A stretch of 64,000 bases of DNA from Acidobacteriota bacterium (GTDB lineage: Bacteria > Acidobacteriota > Terriglobia > Acidiferrales > UBA7541): the NCBI GenBank assembly GCA_016201285.1, contig JACQDE010000070.1:59408-123407 (forward strand), given 5' to 3'. Position 1 is the stretch's first letter, and every line of letters starts with the position of its first letter. Below the pieces are notes generated by a model that saw only the letters and a program-made list of their open reading frames with translations, was not told the origin of the DNA and searched no databases. A program made the position numbers and the translations under genes. Of this stretch, positions 34,865 to 44,949 are shown piece by piece.

Positions 34865-36025
34865 CTACTTCTTGGTTTTCTTGGTGCTGACCTTCGTCTG
34901 AATGCCGGGGGCGATAGCTTCGAGCATGGCCAGGCCTTCCTTGGCATCCTGGGCGAAGCGGCCGCTGGGCGCGAGTTCGAGATACTTCTGATAGGCCTCG
35001 GCGGTGCCCGGCTGGATGATGGTCTTCATTGTGCCGCCTTCGGTCTTGTAATCCATGGCATTGACCAGGCCGCGGCCCAGCAGGAACCAGTAATCGGCGT
35101 TCGCGGGATTGATCGTGGTGGCCTTCTTCAGCGGCTCGATGGACTCCTTCATCTTCCCGCCGTTCTGCAGAATGATGCCGACGTTGCCGTAGCAGCTCGC
35201 GGTGACTTGAGCGGCGTCAGCGGCGGCTGCGTTCGACGGCAGCGCGGCGGCTTTGTCGCACGTGGCCATGGCCTCGGTCACTTTGCCGGTGCGCGCCTGC
35301 GCGGTGCCCAGCGCCTGGTAGTAGCCGGCCATCTCCGGTTTCAGTTCGCTGGCCTTGGTAAACGCGGCGATGGCATCGTCGTAGCGGCCGGCGATGTCAT
35401 AGGCCTGGCCCAGATTGCTCAGCACGATGTGCAGGTTGGGGTCACTGGGGGGAGCGGCCTGCTTTGCGGCCTCCAATTCGGTGATGGCGGTGGTGGACAC
35501 CTGCGTCAGCTTCTCGGTGAGCGGGCCGCGATCGGCGGCGGGCATTTTCTGGATTTCGTTCTTCGCGGCGATGGCCTGATCGAGCGCGGCGCGCCCGGCA
35601 TCGAAGTGCTCCTTCATGCCCTGGAACTTCGAGCGCTCCTCTTCCTGCTTCTTGCGCGCGGCCATGTCTTCGGTGCTCTGCTTGGCGTTGATCTCCTTGA
35701 AGTTGATGATCACCTTGTCCGCGCCGCCCATCTTCACCTGAACCTTTTGCTCCCAGGAGACGTCACCCTTGACCTTGACGGTGAGAGTCCAGATGCCGAG
35801 GCGCAGGCCGTTCATCAGGAACTCGCCGTTCTTGTCCGTCTTGGTTTCCAGCACCTGCCCGGAGTCGTTGTTCTTGAGGACGATGGTCACATCCGGGAAC
35901 GGCTTGCCTTCCACGTTGCGGACTTCCCCTTCCACGTGCGCAATCTGCGCCACGGCGGGGCCCGCGAGGACGAGCGCGAGCAGGGCGAGCGGCAGGAATC
36001 TCGCGCGGGTTTTGAGAATGTTCAT
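34865..36025 (-). CDS. secreted TPR protein with carboxypeptidase-regulatory-like domain
   Basis: A 386-residue protein from ATG 36025, preceded by AAGGAGG at 36036-36042. A signal peptide is clear (FLPLALLALVLAGPAVAQ). Residues ~25-105 form a beta-sandwich of the carboxypeptidase-regulatory type (VEGEVRNVEGKPFPDVTIVL, DKNGEFLMNGLRLGIWTLTV). Helical TPR repeats follow from ~180 (NLGQAYDIAGRYDDAIAAFT, ALGTAQARTGKVTEAM, WFLLGRGLVNAMDYK). The tail is basic (VSTKKTKK). Proteins of this architecture are abundant in Acidobacteriota and their function is unknown. Its own promoter and strong ribosome site suggest separate expression from the wza operon. Confidence 0.8.
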   Translation of the reverse strand: MNILKTRARFLPLALLALVLAGPAVAQIAHVEGEVRNVEGKPFPDVTIVLKNNDSGQVLETKTDKNGEFLMNGLRLGIWTLTVKVKGDVSWEQKVQVKMGGADKVIINFKEINAKQSTEDMAARKKQEEERSKFQGMKEHFDAGRAALDQAIAAKNEIQKMPAADRGPLTEKLTQVSTTAITELEAAKQAAPPSDPNLHIVLSNLGQAYDIAGRYDDAIAAFTKASELKPEMAGYYQALGTAQARTGKVTEAMATCDKAAALPSNAAAADAAQVTASCYGNVGIILQNGGKMKESIEPLKKATTINPANADYWFLLGRGLVNAMDYKTEGGTMKTIIQPGTAEAYQKYLELAPSGRFAQDAKEGLAMLEAIAPGIQTKVSTKKTKK

Positions 36026-36085
36026 AATGATGACTTCCTCCTTGGTCGTTGGCAGCGGTCGGCTGCCGGCCCGTGCAAACGGACT

Positions 36086-36113
36086 ATTATCGCGCAACCG
36101 CCCCGCGGGGCAA
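36086..36113 (-). promoter_or_regulatory. candidate sigma-70 promoter for the secreted TPR protein
   Basis: Minus-strand TTGCCC (36108-36113) and GATAAT (36086-36091) with a 16-bp spacer, about 55 bp before ATG 36025. Confidence 0.45.
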
Positions 36114-36123
36114 GCCCGGAATC

Positions 36124-36192
36124 GTGCAGCGCCGCGCTTTAGCGCGGCACTCCCGGCACGCTGAGAACGCCGCCCTGAAGGGCGGCGCTACA
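36124..36192. repeat. compound family G hairpin element overlapping the queC stop codon
   Basis: Starts GTGCAGCGCCGCGCTTTAGC and ends GGGCGGCGCTACAG. It holds two hairpins (CCGCGCTTTAGCGCGG and CCGCCCTGAAGGGCGG) and outer arms that pair with each other. The same compound element lies at 46043-46109. The queC stop codon (TAG) is supplied by the right arm. Confidence 0.8.
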
Positions 36193-36931
36193 GCGCAGGT
36201 TTTGCGGCCCGCGCGCGGTAGGGGATGGGATCCGCCGCGCCGGCTTCGGCGAAGGCGCGCAGCCGCAGCACGCAACTATCGCACGCGCCGCACGCTTCCT
36301 CGCCGAATTGATAGCACGACCAGGTTAGATGCAGCGGAGCCCCCAGGCTGATGCCCCGGCGGATGATCTCGCTTTTGCGCAGATGGATGATGGGCGTGAC
36401 GATCTCGATTTTCGTTTCGGGGCGCGTTCCCGCGCGCACCACTTCCTGAAACACGCGGTAATACTTGGGGCGGCAGTCGGGATAGCCGGAGCTGTCCTCC
36501 GCCACCGCGCCGATGAAGACCGCCGTGGCGCCGATCACTTCCGCCCAGCTCACCGCCACCGCCAGAAAATGCGCGTTGCGAAACGGCACGTACGTGACGG
36601 GAATAGTAGCGCAGCCACTCTTGGCTGCGCGATTTTCTTTGGCCAATTCGGGCGCAGCCAGGAGTGGCTGCGCTACAGGCACTGCGATGCGCGGGTCAGT
36701 GAGCGCGGAGCCGCCGATCTGCGAAAAATGATCGAGACGGACCACAAGGCGCTCGCGCACCGCGTAGAAATCGGCGATGTCGTCGAACGCGCGGCGCTCG
36801 CGCGCTTCCGTGCGCTGGCCGTAACTGGCGTGCACCAGCGCCAGCTCGTGCGTTTCGCGCGCCATGGCTGCGGTGACGCAGGAGTCCATGCCGCCGCTGA
36901 GGAGGACGACGGATTTGGGTTTGGCGTTCAT
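36188..36931 (-). CDS. queC: 7-cyano-7-deazaguanine synthase QueC with a repeat-derived insert
   Basis: A 247-residue enzyme that converts 7-carboxy-7-deazaguanine to preQ0 using ATP and ammonia, for queuosine in tRNA. The PP-loop is VVLLSGGMDSC (8-18), VTYVPFRNAHFL is the conserved middle motif (the usual Gly or Ala before RN is Phe), and the zinc site is CYQFGEEACGACDSC. Residues ~86-109 (VAQPLLAAPELAKEN region) are encoded by a 71-bp palindromic family G element at 36606-36676 and lie in the variable loop before VTYVPFRN, so activity may be kept. queE and queD lie upstream on the same strand. Confidence 0.93.
   Translation of the reverse strand: MNAKPKSVVLLSGGMDSCVTAAMARETHELALVHASYGQRTEARERRAFDDIADFYAVRERLVVRLDHFSQIGGSALTDPRIAVPVAQPLLAAPELAKENRAAKSGCATIPVTYVPFRNAHFLAVAVSWAEVIGATAVFIGAVAEDSSGYPDCRPKYYRVFQEVVRAGTRPETKIEIVTPIIHLRKSEIIRRGISLGAPLHLTWSCYQFGEEACGACDSCVLRLRAFAEAGAADPIPYRARAAKPAL
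36606..36676. repeat. 71-bp palindromic repeat inserted in frame in queC
   Basis: Left arm GTAGCGCAGCCACTCTTGGC and its near-perfect reverse complement at the right (24 of 25 arm positions match); each arm is itself palindromic. The same sequence type, GAGCAGCCAAGAGTGGCTGC, recurs in the tandem repeat at 63845-64000. Confidence 0.85.
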
Positions 36932-37083
36932 GCGAGGTCGCTGCTTCGAATCATCGGAGGTAGAGGAGGCAAAGGAAGTAGATGAGGTAGAGGAGAAAAC
37001 AGTGCGCGTCGGAAAAGGCCGTGAACCGGCTGATGGCTGTTTCCTCTACTTCCTCCACTTCCTCTATTTCCTCTACTTCCGTC
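36932..37083. repeat. complementary purine and pyrimidine tracts between queC and queE
   Basis: A purine-rich run of GGAGGTAGAGGA-type units at 36956-36999 and a pyrimidine-rich run of TTCCTCTACTTCC units at 37039-37082 can pair with each other. No gene is seen. Confidence 0.7.
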
Positions 37084-37785
37084 TCACACGCCTTTCATCG
37101 CCGCGTCCCAGATAAACTTGTGCAATGGCAGGCCGAGGCGCACCGGCAGTCCGTCTTCGAGAATCCGCTCGGCGAGCGAGCGCGCGTCCAAGCCGGACCA
37201 TTTGCCCTCGGGGTCGGCGAACACCGGCGAAAAAATCACCTGGCGGACGCGTTTGTCCACGGCGTGCTCGCGCGTGAAGTCGCGCGCGAACTCGTAATCG
37301 CGGCGCGAGGCGATGACAAATTTGATCTCGTCCTGCGCGCCCATGGCCTCGAGGTTCTTCATGTCGAACGTGCCGCCCTCGCCCGAGTCGGGGCACTTCA
37401 CGTCCACAATCTTGATAACTTCCGCGGGCAAATTCCCAACGTAGCGCTCGCCGGAGGTTTCGACAAGCACCGTGTAGCCCGCAGCGAGAAGTTTTTCCGC
37501 AAGCGGATAGACCTCGGGCTGCAGCAGCGGCTCGCCCCCGGTCAGCTCGACCAGCGAGATGAATGCGGCGGGCGAGCTTCCGCTCGCCCCTACGGCGCGA
37601 CCGGACAATTCATTTACCCTGGCGAGGATTTCCTCGATGGACATTTTCGTGCCGCCGTGGAAGGCGTAGGCGGTGTCGCACCAGACGCAGCGCAGGTTGC
37701 AGCCGGTGAGCCGCACGAAAATGCACGGCAGCCCGGCATGGGTGCTTTCGCCTTGGATGGAGCGGAAGATTTCGGTGATTTGCAT
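37084..37785 (-). CDS. queE: 7-carboxy-7-deazaguanine synthase QueE with a repeat-derived insert
   Basis: A 233-residue radical SAM enzyme that makes 7-carboxy-7-deazaguanine from 6-carboxytetrahydropterin. The start MQITEIFRSIQGESTHAGLP is the family hallmark, the [4Fe-4S] Cys residues are 29, 33 and 36 (CNLRCVWC), and VELTGGEPLLQPEV binds SAM. Residues ~62-74 (GRAVGASGSSPAAF region) come from the family G arm GGGGCGAGCGGAAGCTCGCC at 37566-37600 and sit in the loop before ISLVELTGGE. Two consecutive pathway enzymes thus carry different repeat inserts. Confidence 0.93.
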   Translation of the reverse strand: MQITEIFRSIQGESTHAGLPCIFVRLTGCNLRCVWCDTAYAFHGGTKMSIEEILARVNELSGRAVGASGSSPAAFISLVELTGGEPLLQPEVYPLAEKLLAAGYTVLVETSGERYVGNLPAEVIKIVDVKCPDSGEGGTFDMKNLEAMGAQDEIKFVIASRRDYEFARDFTREHAVDKRVRQVIFSPVFADPEGKWSGLDARSLAERILEDGLPVRLGLPLHKFIWDAAMKGV

Positions 37786-37885
37786 GTGTAGCTCCCGGCT
37801 TCAGCCGGGCATTTGTGTTGTAGCGCCGGGTTCCGTCCCTTGGAACCCGGCAGGCTCTGATCCTGCACAGCGAATGGTCAGCCGA

Positions 37886-38089
37886 TTACGATCCCGACGT
37901 GCCCGCACCCGGCGGCAATGTCGGCGGCGCGGCGCGCGGCTTCTTCTTGCGGCCGAAGAGAAACCACGCCAGCCCGGCGAACAGCACCATGCCCACCAGC
38001 GCGCGCGGCGCCGGACGCAGGCCCAGGCCGAGATAGACCAGCGCAATGAATAGCGCGGGGGCCAAAATGATGTAGAACGCGCGGGTCAT
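37886..38089 (-). CDS. small two-segment membrane protein between queE and queD
   Basis: A 67-residue protein from ATG 38089. Two hydrophobic segments are seen (AFYIILAPALFIALVYLGLG and ALVGMVLFAGLAWFLFG), then a basic FGRKKKPR and a Pro-rich tail. It is not recognised. Its position inside the queuosine cluster may be chance, since hairpin repeats lie on both sides (37793-37830 and 38099-38150). The upstream Met at 38125 lies in repeat DNA. Confidence 0.6.
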   Translation of the reverse strand: MTRAFYIILAPALFIALVYLGLGLRPAPRALVGMVLFAGLAWFLFGRKKKPRAAPPTLPPGAGTSGS

Positions 38090-38098
38090 GTTTTTCGT

Positions 38099-38150
38099 GT
38101 AGCGCCCGGCTTTAGCCGGGCACATGCCGGGCTGAAGCCCGGCGCTACAT
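38099..38150. repeat. family G hairpins after queD
   Basis: TAGCGCCCGGCTTTAGCCGG and GCCGGGCTGAAGCCCGGCGC form two hairpins. The right arm lies directly 3' of the queD stop. Confidence 0.8.
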
Positions 38151-38524
38151 CACGGCCAGTAGGTCGCCGCCGTCGTATCCGTCTCCCAGATGGTAATGGA
38201 CGCGATCCGCGCGCCGTTGGGCGCGGCGTTCATCTGCTTCGCTGTTTCCTCATAAAAATATTTCGCCAGGTTTTCCGCCGAGGGGTTGACGGTGTCGAAC
38301 GGCGCCTGATCGTTCAGGAACTTGTGGTCGAGCGACTCGATGACGTTGTTGATCGCCTTCTTCAGGTGGACGAAATCGTAGAGCAGCCCGACGTGGTCCA
38401 GCTCCGGGCCCTGCAGCGTGATTTTCACGCGGTAGTTGTGGCCGTGCGGGTTTTCGCACTTGCCCTTGTAGCCGCGGAGCGCGTGGCCCGCGGAAAATGT
38501 TTCTTCGACACTGACTTCGAACAT
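38150..38524 (-). CDS. queD: 6-carboxy-5,6,7,8-tetrahydropterin synthase QueD
   Basis: A 124-residue enzyme converting 7,8-dihydroneopterin triphosphate to 6-carboxytetrahydropterin in the queuosine pathway. Zinc ligands are His14 (FSAGHAL) and His27/His29 (NPHGHNY), the catalytic Cys lies in KCENPHG, and LYDFVHLKKAINNVIESLDHKFLND carries the conserved Asp and His. ITIWETDTTAATY is the typical end. With queC and queE it makes preQ0; queF and the GTP cyclohydrolase are not in this window. Flanking family G hairpins border it on both sides. Confidence 0.93.
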   Translation of the reverse strand: MFEVSVEETFSAGHALRGYKGKCENPHGHNYRVKITLQGPELDHVGLLYDFVHLKKAINNVIESLDHKFLNDQAPFDTVNPSAENLAKYFYEETAKQMNAAPNGARIASITIWETDTTAATYWP

Positions 38525-38528
38525 GACG

Positions 38529-38642
38529 GACCTTTGTAGGGGCGGCCTTCAGGCCCGCCCCGGCTATTGCAATCCTGTAGCCCGCGTCTTTAGACGCGGG
38601 GATTTTCCGGTTGCGCAGGACCCCCGCCTCTAAAGAGGCGGG

Positions 38643-38646
<4 letters not shown>
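38529..38646. repeat. family G hairpins between queD and the dinG-like gene
   Basis: GGGGCGGCCTTCAGGCCCGCC, then TAGCCCGCGTCTTTAGACGC and CCCGCCTCTAAAGAGGCGGG. The last hairpin contains the stop codon of the helicase gene ending at 38643. Confidence 0.8.
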
Positions 38647-40766
<2,120 letters not shown>

Positions 40767-40993
40767 TGTGCGTGGTGCTCAGTTGCGCGGGAATCTCGCA
40801 AAGCGTAACGATAACACACTGTAGCGGCCGCCTTCAGGCGGGCAGGAGCGTAGCACAGGCTTATAGCCTGTGCTGCGGCTGCTTTTGTAGGACAGGCTTT
40901 CTAGCCTGTCCCGCAACCAATCTGCCGCGGCACAGGGTGCACAGGCTGGAGGCCTGTGCTACCATGACCGCGCTTCGGGCGTTCCCCAAAAAC
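40767..40993. repeat. family G repeat block before the first kinase gene
   Basis: GTAGCGGCCGCCTTCAGGCG, GTAGCACAGGCTTATAGCCTG, TAGGACAGGCTTTCTAGCCTG and GGTGCACAGGCTGGAGGCC are consecutive hairpins at 40820-40965. No gene is seen. Confidence 0.8.
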
Positions 40994-41329
40994 ATGATTG
41001 GACAAACGATTTCGCATTATCGCGTGCTGGATAAGCTGGGCGCAGGCGGGATGGGAGAGGTGTATCGCGCGACGGATTCGAAGCTGGGGCGCGACGTGGC
41101 GCTGAAGGTGCTGCCGACGGCGGTGGCGGGCGACGCGGAACGCATGGCGCGGTTCGAGCGCGAGGCGCAGGTGCTGGCCTCGCTCAACCATCCCAACATC
41201 GCGACGATTTACGGATTGGAAGAGTTCGCGGCTGAAGGAGGAGCGCCGCCAGTCCCGATCCCGAATCGACTCGGGATTCGGGAGGCTGCGCTACGAACAC
41301 GCGCGCTGGTGATGGAGCTGAGTGACTGA
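40994..41329 (+). pseudogene. truncated Ser/Thr protein kinase, N-lobe only
   Basis: A 111-residue frame starting MIGQTISHYRVLDKLGAGGM, with the Gly-rich loop and GRDVALKVLP (VAIK lysine). It ends after LVMELSD, where a full kinase would continue into the catalytic loop. The end runs into CTGACAACTGAAAACTGATC, a repeat-like tail. Residues ~82-100 (PVPIPNRLGIREAAL region) come from a palindromic unit (CCCGAATCGACTCGGGATTC). The protein lacks HRD and DFG and should be inactive. The complete paralogue begins 79 bp downstream. Confidence 0.8.
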
Positions 41330-41407
41330 CAACTGAAAACTGATCCCTTTTATTCCTCACTAGACAACTGCCGCTCAGCTATGTTCCTCTAGGGCCAGCT
41401 TTTGTCC

Positions 41408-44400
41408 ATGATTGGCCAGACCATTGCGCACTATCGCGTGCTCGAAAAGCTGGGCGGTGGAGGCATGGGCGTGGTCTATCGCGCCGAGGATACCAAACTC
41501 GGCCGGCACGTCGCGCTGAAGTTTCTTCCTGCGGGATTCGGAAAAAATCCGGAGGCCCTGGAGCGGTTCCAGCGCGAAGCGCGCGCTGCCAGCGCGCTCA
41601 ATCATCCCAACATCTGCACGATTTACGACATTGACGAAGCCGGCGGGCAGCATTTCATCGCTATGGAACTGCTCGAAGGGCAGACGCTCAAACACCTCAT
41701 CATGCGTGGCCCTCTGGAACTCGGGCAGTTGCTCGAATTGGGCATGGAAATCGGCGACGCGCTGGACGCCGCGCACGCCGCGGGCATCGTGCACCGCGAC
41801 ATCAAGCCGACCAACATTTTTGTGACGCGCCGCGGCCAGGCCAAGGTGCTCGACTTCGGCCTGGCGAAACTGACACCGCAGATGCTTCGCTCCGCTCAGT
41901 ATGCCAGAAAAGGCGGTGTCACCCTGAGCGTCAGCGAAGGGTCTCAGGCGATGCTGACGGAGGACGCAGATCCGCACTTGACGAGTCCCGGCGTGGCCAT
42001 CGGCACCGCGGCGTACATGAGCCCGGAGCAGGCGCGCGGCGAAGAACTCGACCCGCGCACGGATTTGTTCAGTTTCGGCGCGGTGCTCTACGAAATGGCC
42101 ACCGGCAAGCAGGCCTTTTCCGGCAACACCACCGCGGTGCTCCACGACGCCATCCTGAACCGCGCGCCCACTCCGCCCGGGCGAATCAATCCGGATTTGC
42201 CGCCGGAGCTCGAGCAGATAATTCACAAAGCGCTCGAAAAGGACCGCGAAGTCCGCTGCCAGAGTGCCGCGGAGATTCGCGCCGACCTCAAGCGCCTGAA
42301 GCGCGACACCGAGCGGAGGCCAAGCAGTGCCTCCGCTGCGGCCGTAGCTCCAGCGCCACTCGGCGAGCCGGACAGCCTGTTGCGCGCCATCGTCTCCCGC
42401 ATTGGTGCCACCCCGCGACGCTGGTGGGAGCTGCACCAATTGTTCGCCGCATTTATCTACGCACCGGTAGCGCTCTACTTGGCGGTGAAAAGTACGGTCA
42501 CCATCAGTGCCAGCTTGAACACCGCCGTGGCGGCAAACGGGCATGGTTGGCGGGGATTGCTTCAAACCATCAGCGCTCCGGATACCGTTTGGTTCAACCT
42601 GGGACTGGCGTTTTTCCTCGCCCTTGTTCTGCTCCTGATCACGTCCATCGTGGCACGGCTGTATCTGATTTGCCTGGTTGCATTCCTTCCCGACCGATTG
42701 CTCGCGGAAATTCGCAGGATTCAGGCCGCCCTGAGAGTTGTCTATGTCGTCGTGGCCTGTCAGTTTGGCTTTGCCGGGTTCTTCATGCTCAGAGTGAACG
42801 CTCGCGAGCTGCTTCTTGGAGCTGGCCTTGCCGCATTCGGACTCGCCACCTTTCTGGTCGCCAGCTTCGCGGAGCCGGAGATGGTTCGCGCCGCCTTCCC
42901 GCAGGTGTTCAGGACTGCAGCCGTGCCCATTGCAAAGCAAAGACCTCGGTGGTTGCGGACGGCGGCGCTTGGCGCGCTCCTGTTGCTCGCCGGAGTGGGC
43001 GTTGGCTGGCTTTTTACGCGCCCCGCAAAAGAAGCAGCGCTCGCGCCGGTGCGCGCCGCGCAGACCACGCTCGCGGTGCTGCCGTTTGCCAATGCGGGCG
43101 CGGGCGCGGAACGCGATTACCTGCGCATGGCTCTGGCCGACGAAGTGGCCACCACGCTGAGCTACGCTCCGGCGCTGGCCATTCGCCCCATGGCGTCCAC
43201 GCGCAAATTTGCGCAGAGCGAGTTTGATCTGCAGGCCGCGGGACACGAGTTGAAAGTGGCCGACGTGGTCACCGGACAATTCTCGCAGGAAGGCGACAAC
43301 CTGCGCGTGAGCCTGGAAGTGATCGACGTCGAGGGCAACCGGCTGATCTGGCGCGATGCGGTGAGCGTCCCGGCGCGCGACATGATTGCCGTGCGCGAGC
43401 AGGTCACCGCGCGCGTGCGCGCGGGGCTGCTGCCGCTGCTCGGCGCGACGACGGGCGCGTCCGGCGCGGCCACGCGGCCGCAGAACTCCGAGGCGTACGA
43501 GCTGTACATGCGCGCCACCGCGCTGCCCAGCGACACCGCGCCAACCAAGCAGGCGATTCAGATGCTCGAGCGGGCCGTGAGGCTGGATGCCAACTTCGCC
43601 CCGGCGTGGTCGGCCTTGGGAATCCGCTACAACTATGACGCCACGTATTCCAACGGCGGCGCGGCAGCCTCGCGGCGCGCGGAAGCGGCGATCAATCGCG
43701 CGCTGGCGCTCGACCCGGAATTGGTGGACGCGCGCGGGCTCTCCATTCAGGCGCGCGTGGAATCCGGCGACTGGAGCGGCGCGTACGACGAAGCGCTCGC
43801 CTTAGTGCGCAAGCGCCCCGAAAGCGCGCGCGCGCATTTCACGCTGGCCTACGTATTTTGGTATGGCAGTCTTTATGACGAGGCCATGAGCGAGTGCGAA
43901 ACGGCGCTGCTGCTCGACCCGCGCGACCCCCGCCACCGCTCTTGCGCCCTGCCCTTTGCGTTGGCCAAAAAATACGACCGCGCACTCGACTTCGTCCGGC
44001 TCGATGCCGGCTCGGAATGGGCAAACTCGGCGGCGATCGACATCCTGTTGCGGCAGGGCAAATTGAAGGAAGCCCGCGAACTGAAGAAGAATGCCTTTTC
44101 TCCCGCCGGGCGCGCCTGCTTTGAAGGTCGGCCCAGGGCGGAAGTCGAATCGCTTTGGGCCAAAGAGGCCCCGGCCGTGTTCGGCTACAACGACCCTGAG
44201 CCCCAATACCACGTTGGCGCGCTGCTGAGTAGCTGTGACATGCGCGAGCCGGCGCTGCGCCTGCTGCGCGAAGCCGTGAAAGGCGGTTATTGCGCGTTCC
44301 CCGCCGTGGACAATGACCCGCTGTGGGACAGCGTGCGCAAAACGCCGGAGTTCACCGCCATCCGCAAAGACGCCATCGCGTGCCGCGACCGCGCGGCCGC

Positions 44401-44425
44401 GCACGTGAAAGAACGCGGGCGCTGA
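41408..44425 (+). CDS. membrane-anchored Ser/Thr protein kinase with FlgO-like and TPR domains; repeat insert in activation segment
   Basis: A 1005-residue protein from ATG 41408 (TTG 41402 is an alternative). The kinase domain (1-~300) has LGGGGMG, Lys38, HRD at 129-131 ([10 protein letters not shown]) and DFG at 149-151. The activation segment between DFG and SPE (205-207) is lengthened by residues ~157-183 ([19 protein letters not shown]), encoded by two family D units at 41883-41945. Several membrane segments lie at ~340-530 ([26 protein letters not shown]). The outer part starts [14 protein letters not shown], a FlgO/TolB-like domain, and ends in TPRs. It probably senses envelope or nutrient state. 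Confidence 0.88.
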   Translation: MIGQTIAHYRVLEKLGGGGMGVVYRAEDTKLGRHVALKFLPAGFGKNPEALERFQREARAASALNHPNICTIYDIDEAGGQHFIAMELLEGQTLKHLIMRGPLELGQLLELGMEIGDALDAAHAAGIVHRDIKPTNIFVTRRGQAKVLDFGLAKLTPQMLRSAQYARKGGVTLSVSEGSQAMLTEDADPHLTSPGVAIGTAAYMSPEQARGEELDPRTDLFSFGAVLYEMATGKQAFSGNTTAVLHDAILNRAPTPPGRINPDLPPELEQIIHKALEKDREVRCQSAAEIRADLKRLKRDTERRPSSASAAAVAPAPLGEPDSLLRAIVSRIGATPRRWWELHQLFAAFIYAPVALYLAVKSTVTISASLNTAVAANGHGWRGLLQTISAPDTVWFNLGLAFFLALVLLLITSIVARLYLICLVAFLPDRLLAEIRRIQAALRVVYVVVACQFGFAGFFMLRVNARELLLGAGLAAFGLATFLVASFAEPEMVRAAFPQVFRTAAVPIAKQRPRWLRTAALGALLLLAGVGVGWLFTRPAKEAALAPVRAAQTTLAVLPFANAGAGAERDYLRMALADEVATTLSYAPALAIRPMASTRKFAQSEFDLQAAGHELKVADVVTGQFSQEGDNLRVSLEVIDVEGNRLIWRDAVSVPARDMIAVREQVTARVRAGLLPLLGATTGASGAATRPQNSEAYELYMRATALPSDTAPTKQAIQMLERAVRLDANFAPAWSALGIRYNYDATYSNGGAAASRRAEAAINRALALDPELVDARGLSIQARVESGDWSGAYDEALALVRKRPESARAHFTLAYVFWYGSLYDEAMSECETALLLDPRDPRHRSCALPFALAKKYDRALDFVRLDAGSEWANSAAIDILLRQGKLKEARELKKNAFSPAGRACFEGRPRAEVESLWAKEAPAVFGYNDPEPQYHVGALLSSCDMREPALRLLREAVKGGYCAFPAVDNDPLWDSVRKTPEFTAIRKDAIACRDRAAAHVKERGR

Positions 44426-44896
44426 AGAACGAAAATAGAAAATAGAAAAAGGGAAATAGAAAACAGGAAAGACGCCGGTCTGGATATTCCTCAACTGCAG
44501 CAAGCCAACGCCGAGTACGCGAAATTGAAATAGGGGTCAGGGATCGGGGATCAGGGAAAGACCGAAACTCGAAACACGGAAATCGGTCTTCACTCCGAGC
44601 TGCGGTCGGCTCTGCCACTTTGCCGCTCTGAAACCCTGCCACTCTTTAACAGGCTGCGGAAAAAGTGCCTTTGCCCGTCATTCCGAGCCCTGAAGCTTCG
44701 GGGCGAGGAATCTGCTTTCTGCATAAAGCCAAGGAAAAAGCAGATTCCTCGTCGCCCCGATTTCATCGGGGCTCCTCGGAATGACAGTTGGGAGAGTTTT
44801 TCCGCAGCCTGTTAACGCTTCGACCGGGCCGCTGCTGTTTGTATCGTCACGCAATATCTGTGTAATCTGCGAAATCTGCGGATGAATCCCCCGCCG
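44426..44896. repeat. repeat-filled 524-bp intergenic region (to 44949)
   Basis: No gene is seen between 44426 and 44949. The order is family F (GAAAATAGAAAATAGAAAAA), family J (GGGGTCAGGGATCGGGGATC), low-complexity DNA, the 170-bp element at 44646-44815, and family C (TGTGTAATCTGCGAAATC) near 44865. A promoter follows at 44897-44925. Confidence 0.8.
44646..44815. mobile_element. 170-bp MITE-like element with 19-bp perfect terminal inverted repeats
   Basis: Left end TTAACAGGCTGCGGAAAAA (44646-44664) and right end its exact reverse complement (44797-44815). Inside, further arms pair: GTCATTCCGAG with CTCGGAATGAC, and GAGGAATCTGCTTT with AAAGCAGATTCCTC. The element can fold along most of its length and encodes nothing. 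The inner GTCATTCCGAG arms are family D sequence, so the D units elsewhere may be fragments of such elements. No target-site duplication beyond the terminal TTAA is clear. Confidence 0.7.
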
Positions 44897-44925
44897 TTGA
44901 CTTGCGCGCGCGCGCGGCCTAGCAT
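44897..44925 (+). promoter_or_regulatory. candidate sigma-70 promoter for the strictosidine synthase-like gene
   Basis: TTGACT (44897-44902) and TAGCAT (44920-44925) with a 17-bp spacer, 24 bp before GTG 44950. The spacer is an alternating GC run (44903-44916) able to adopt Z-form under supercoiling. Confidence 0.5.
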
Positions 44926-44949
44926 GGCGGCCAGTTTTGCGGAGATGAA

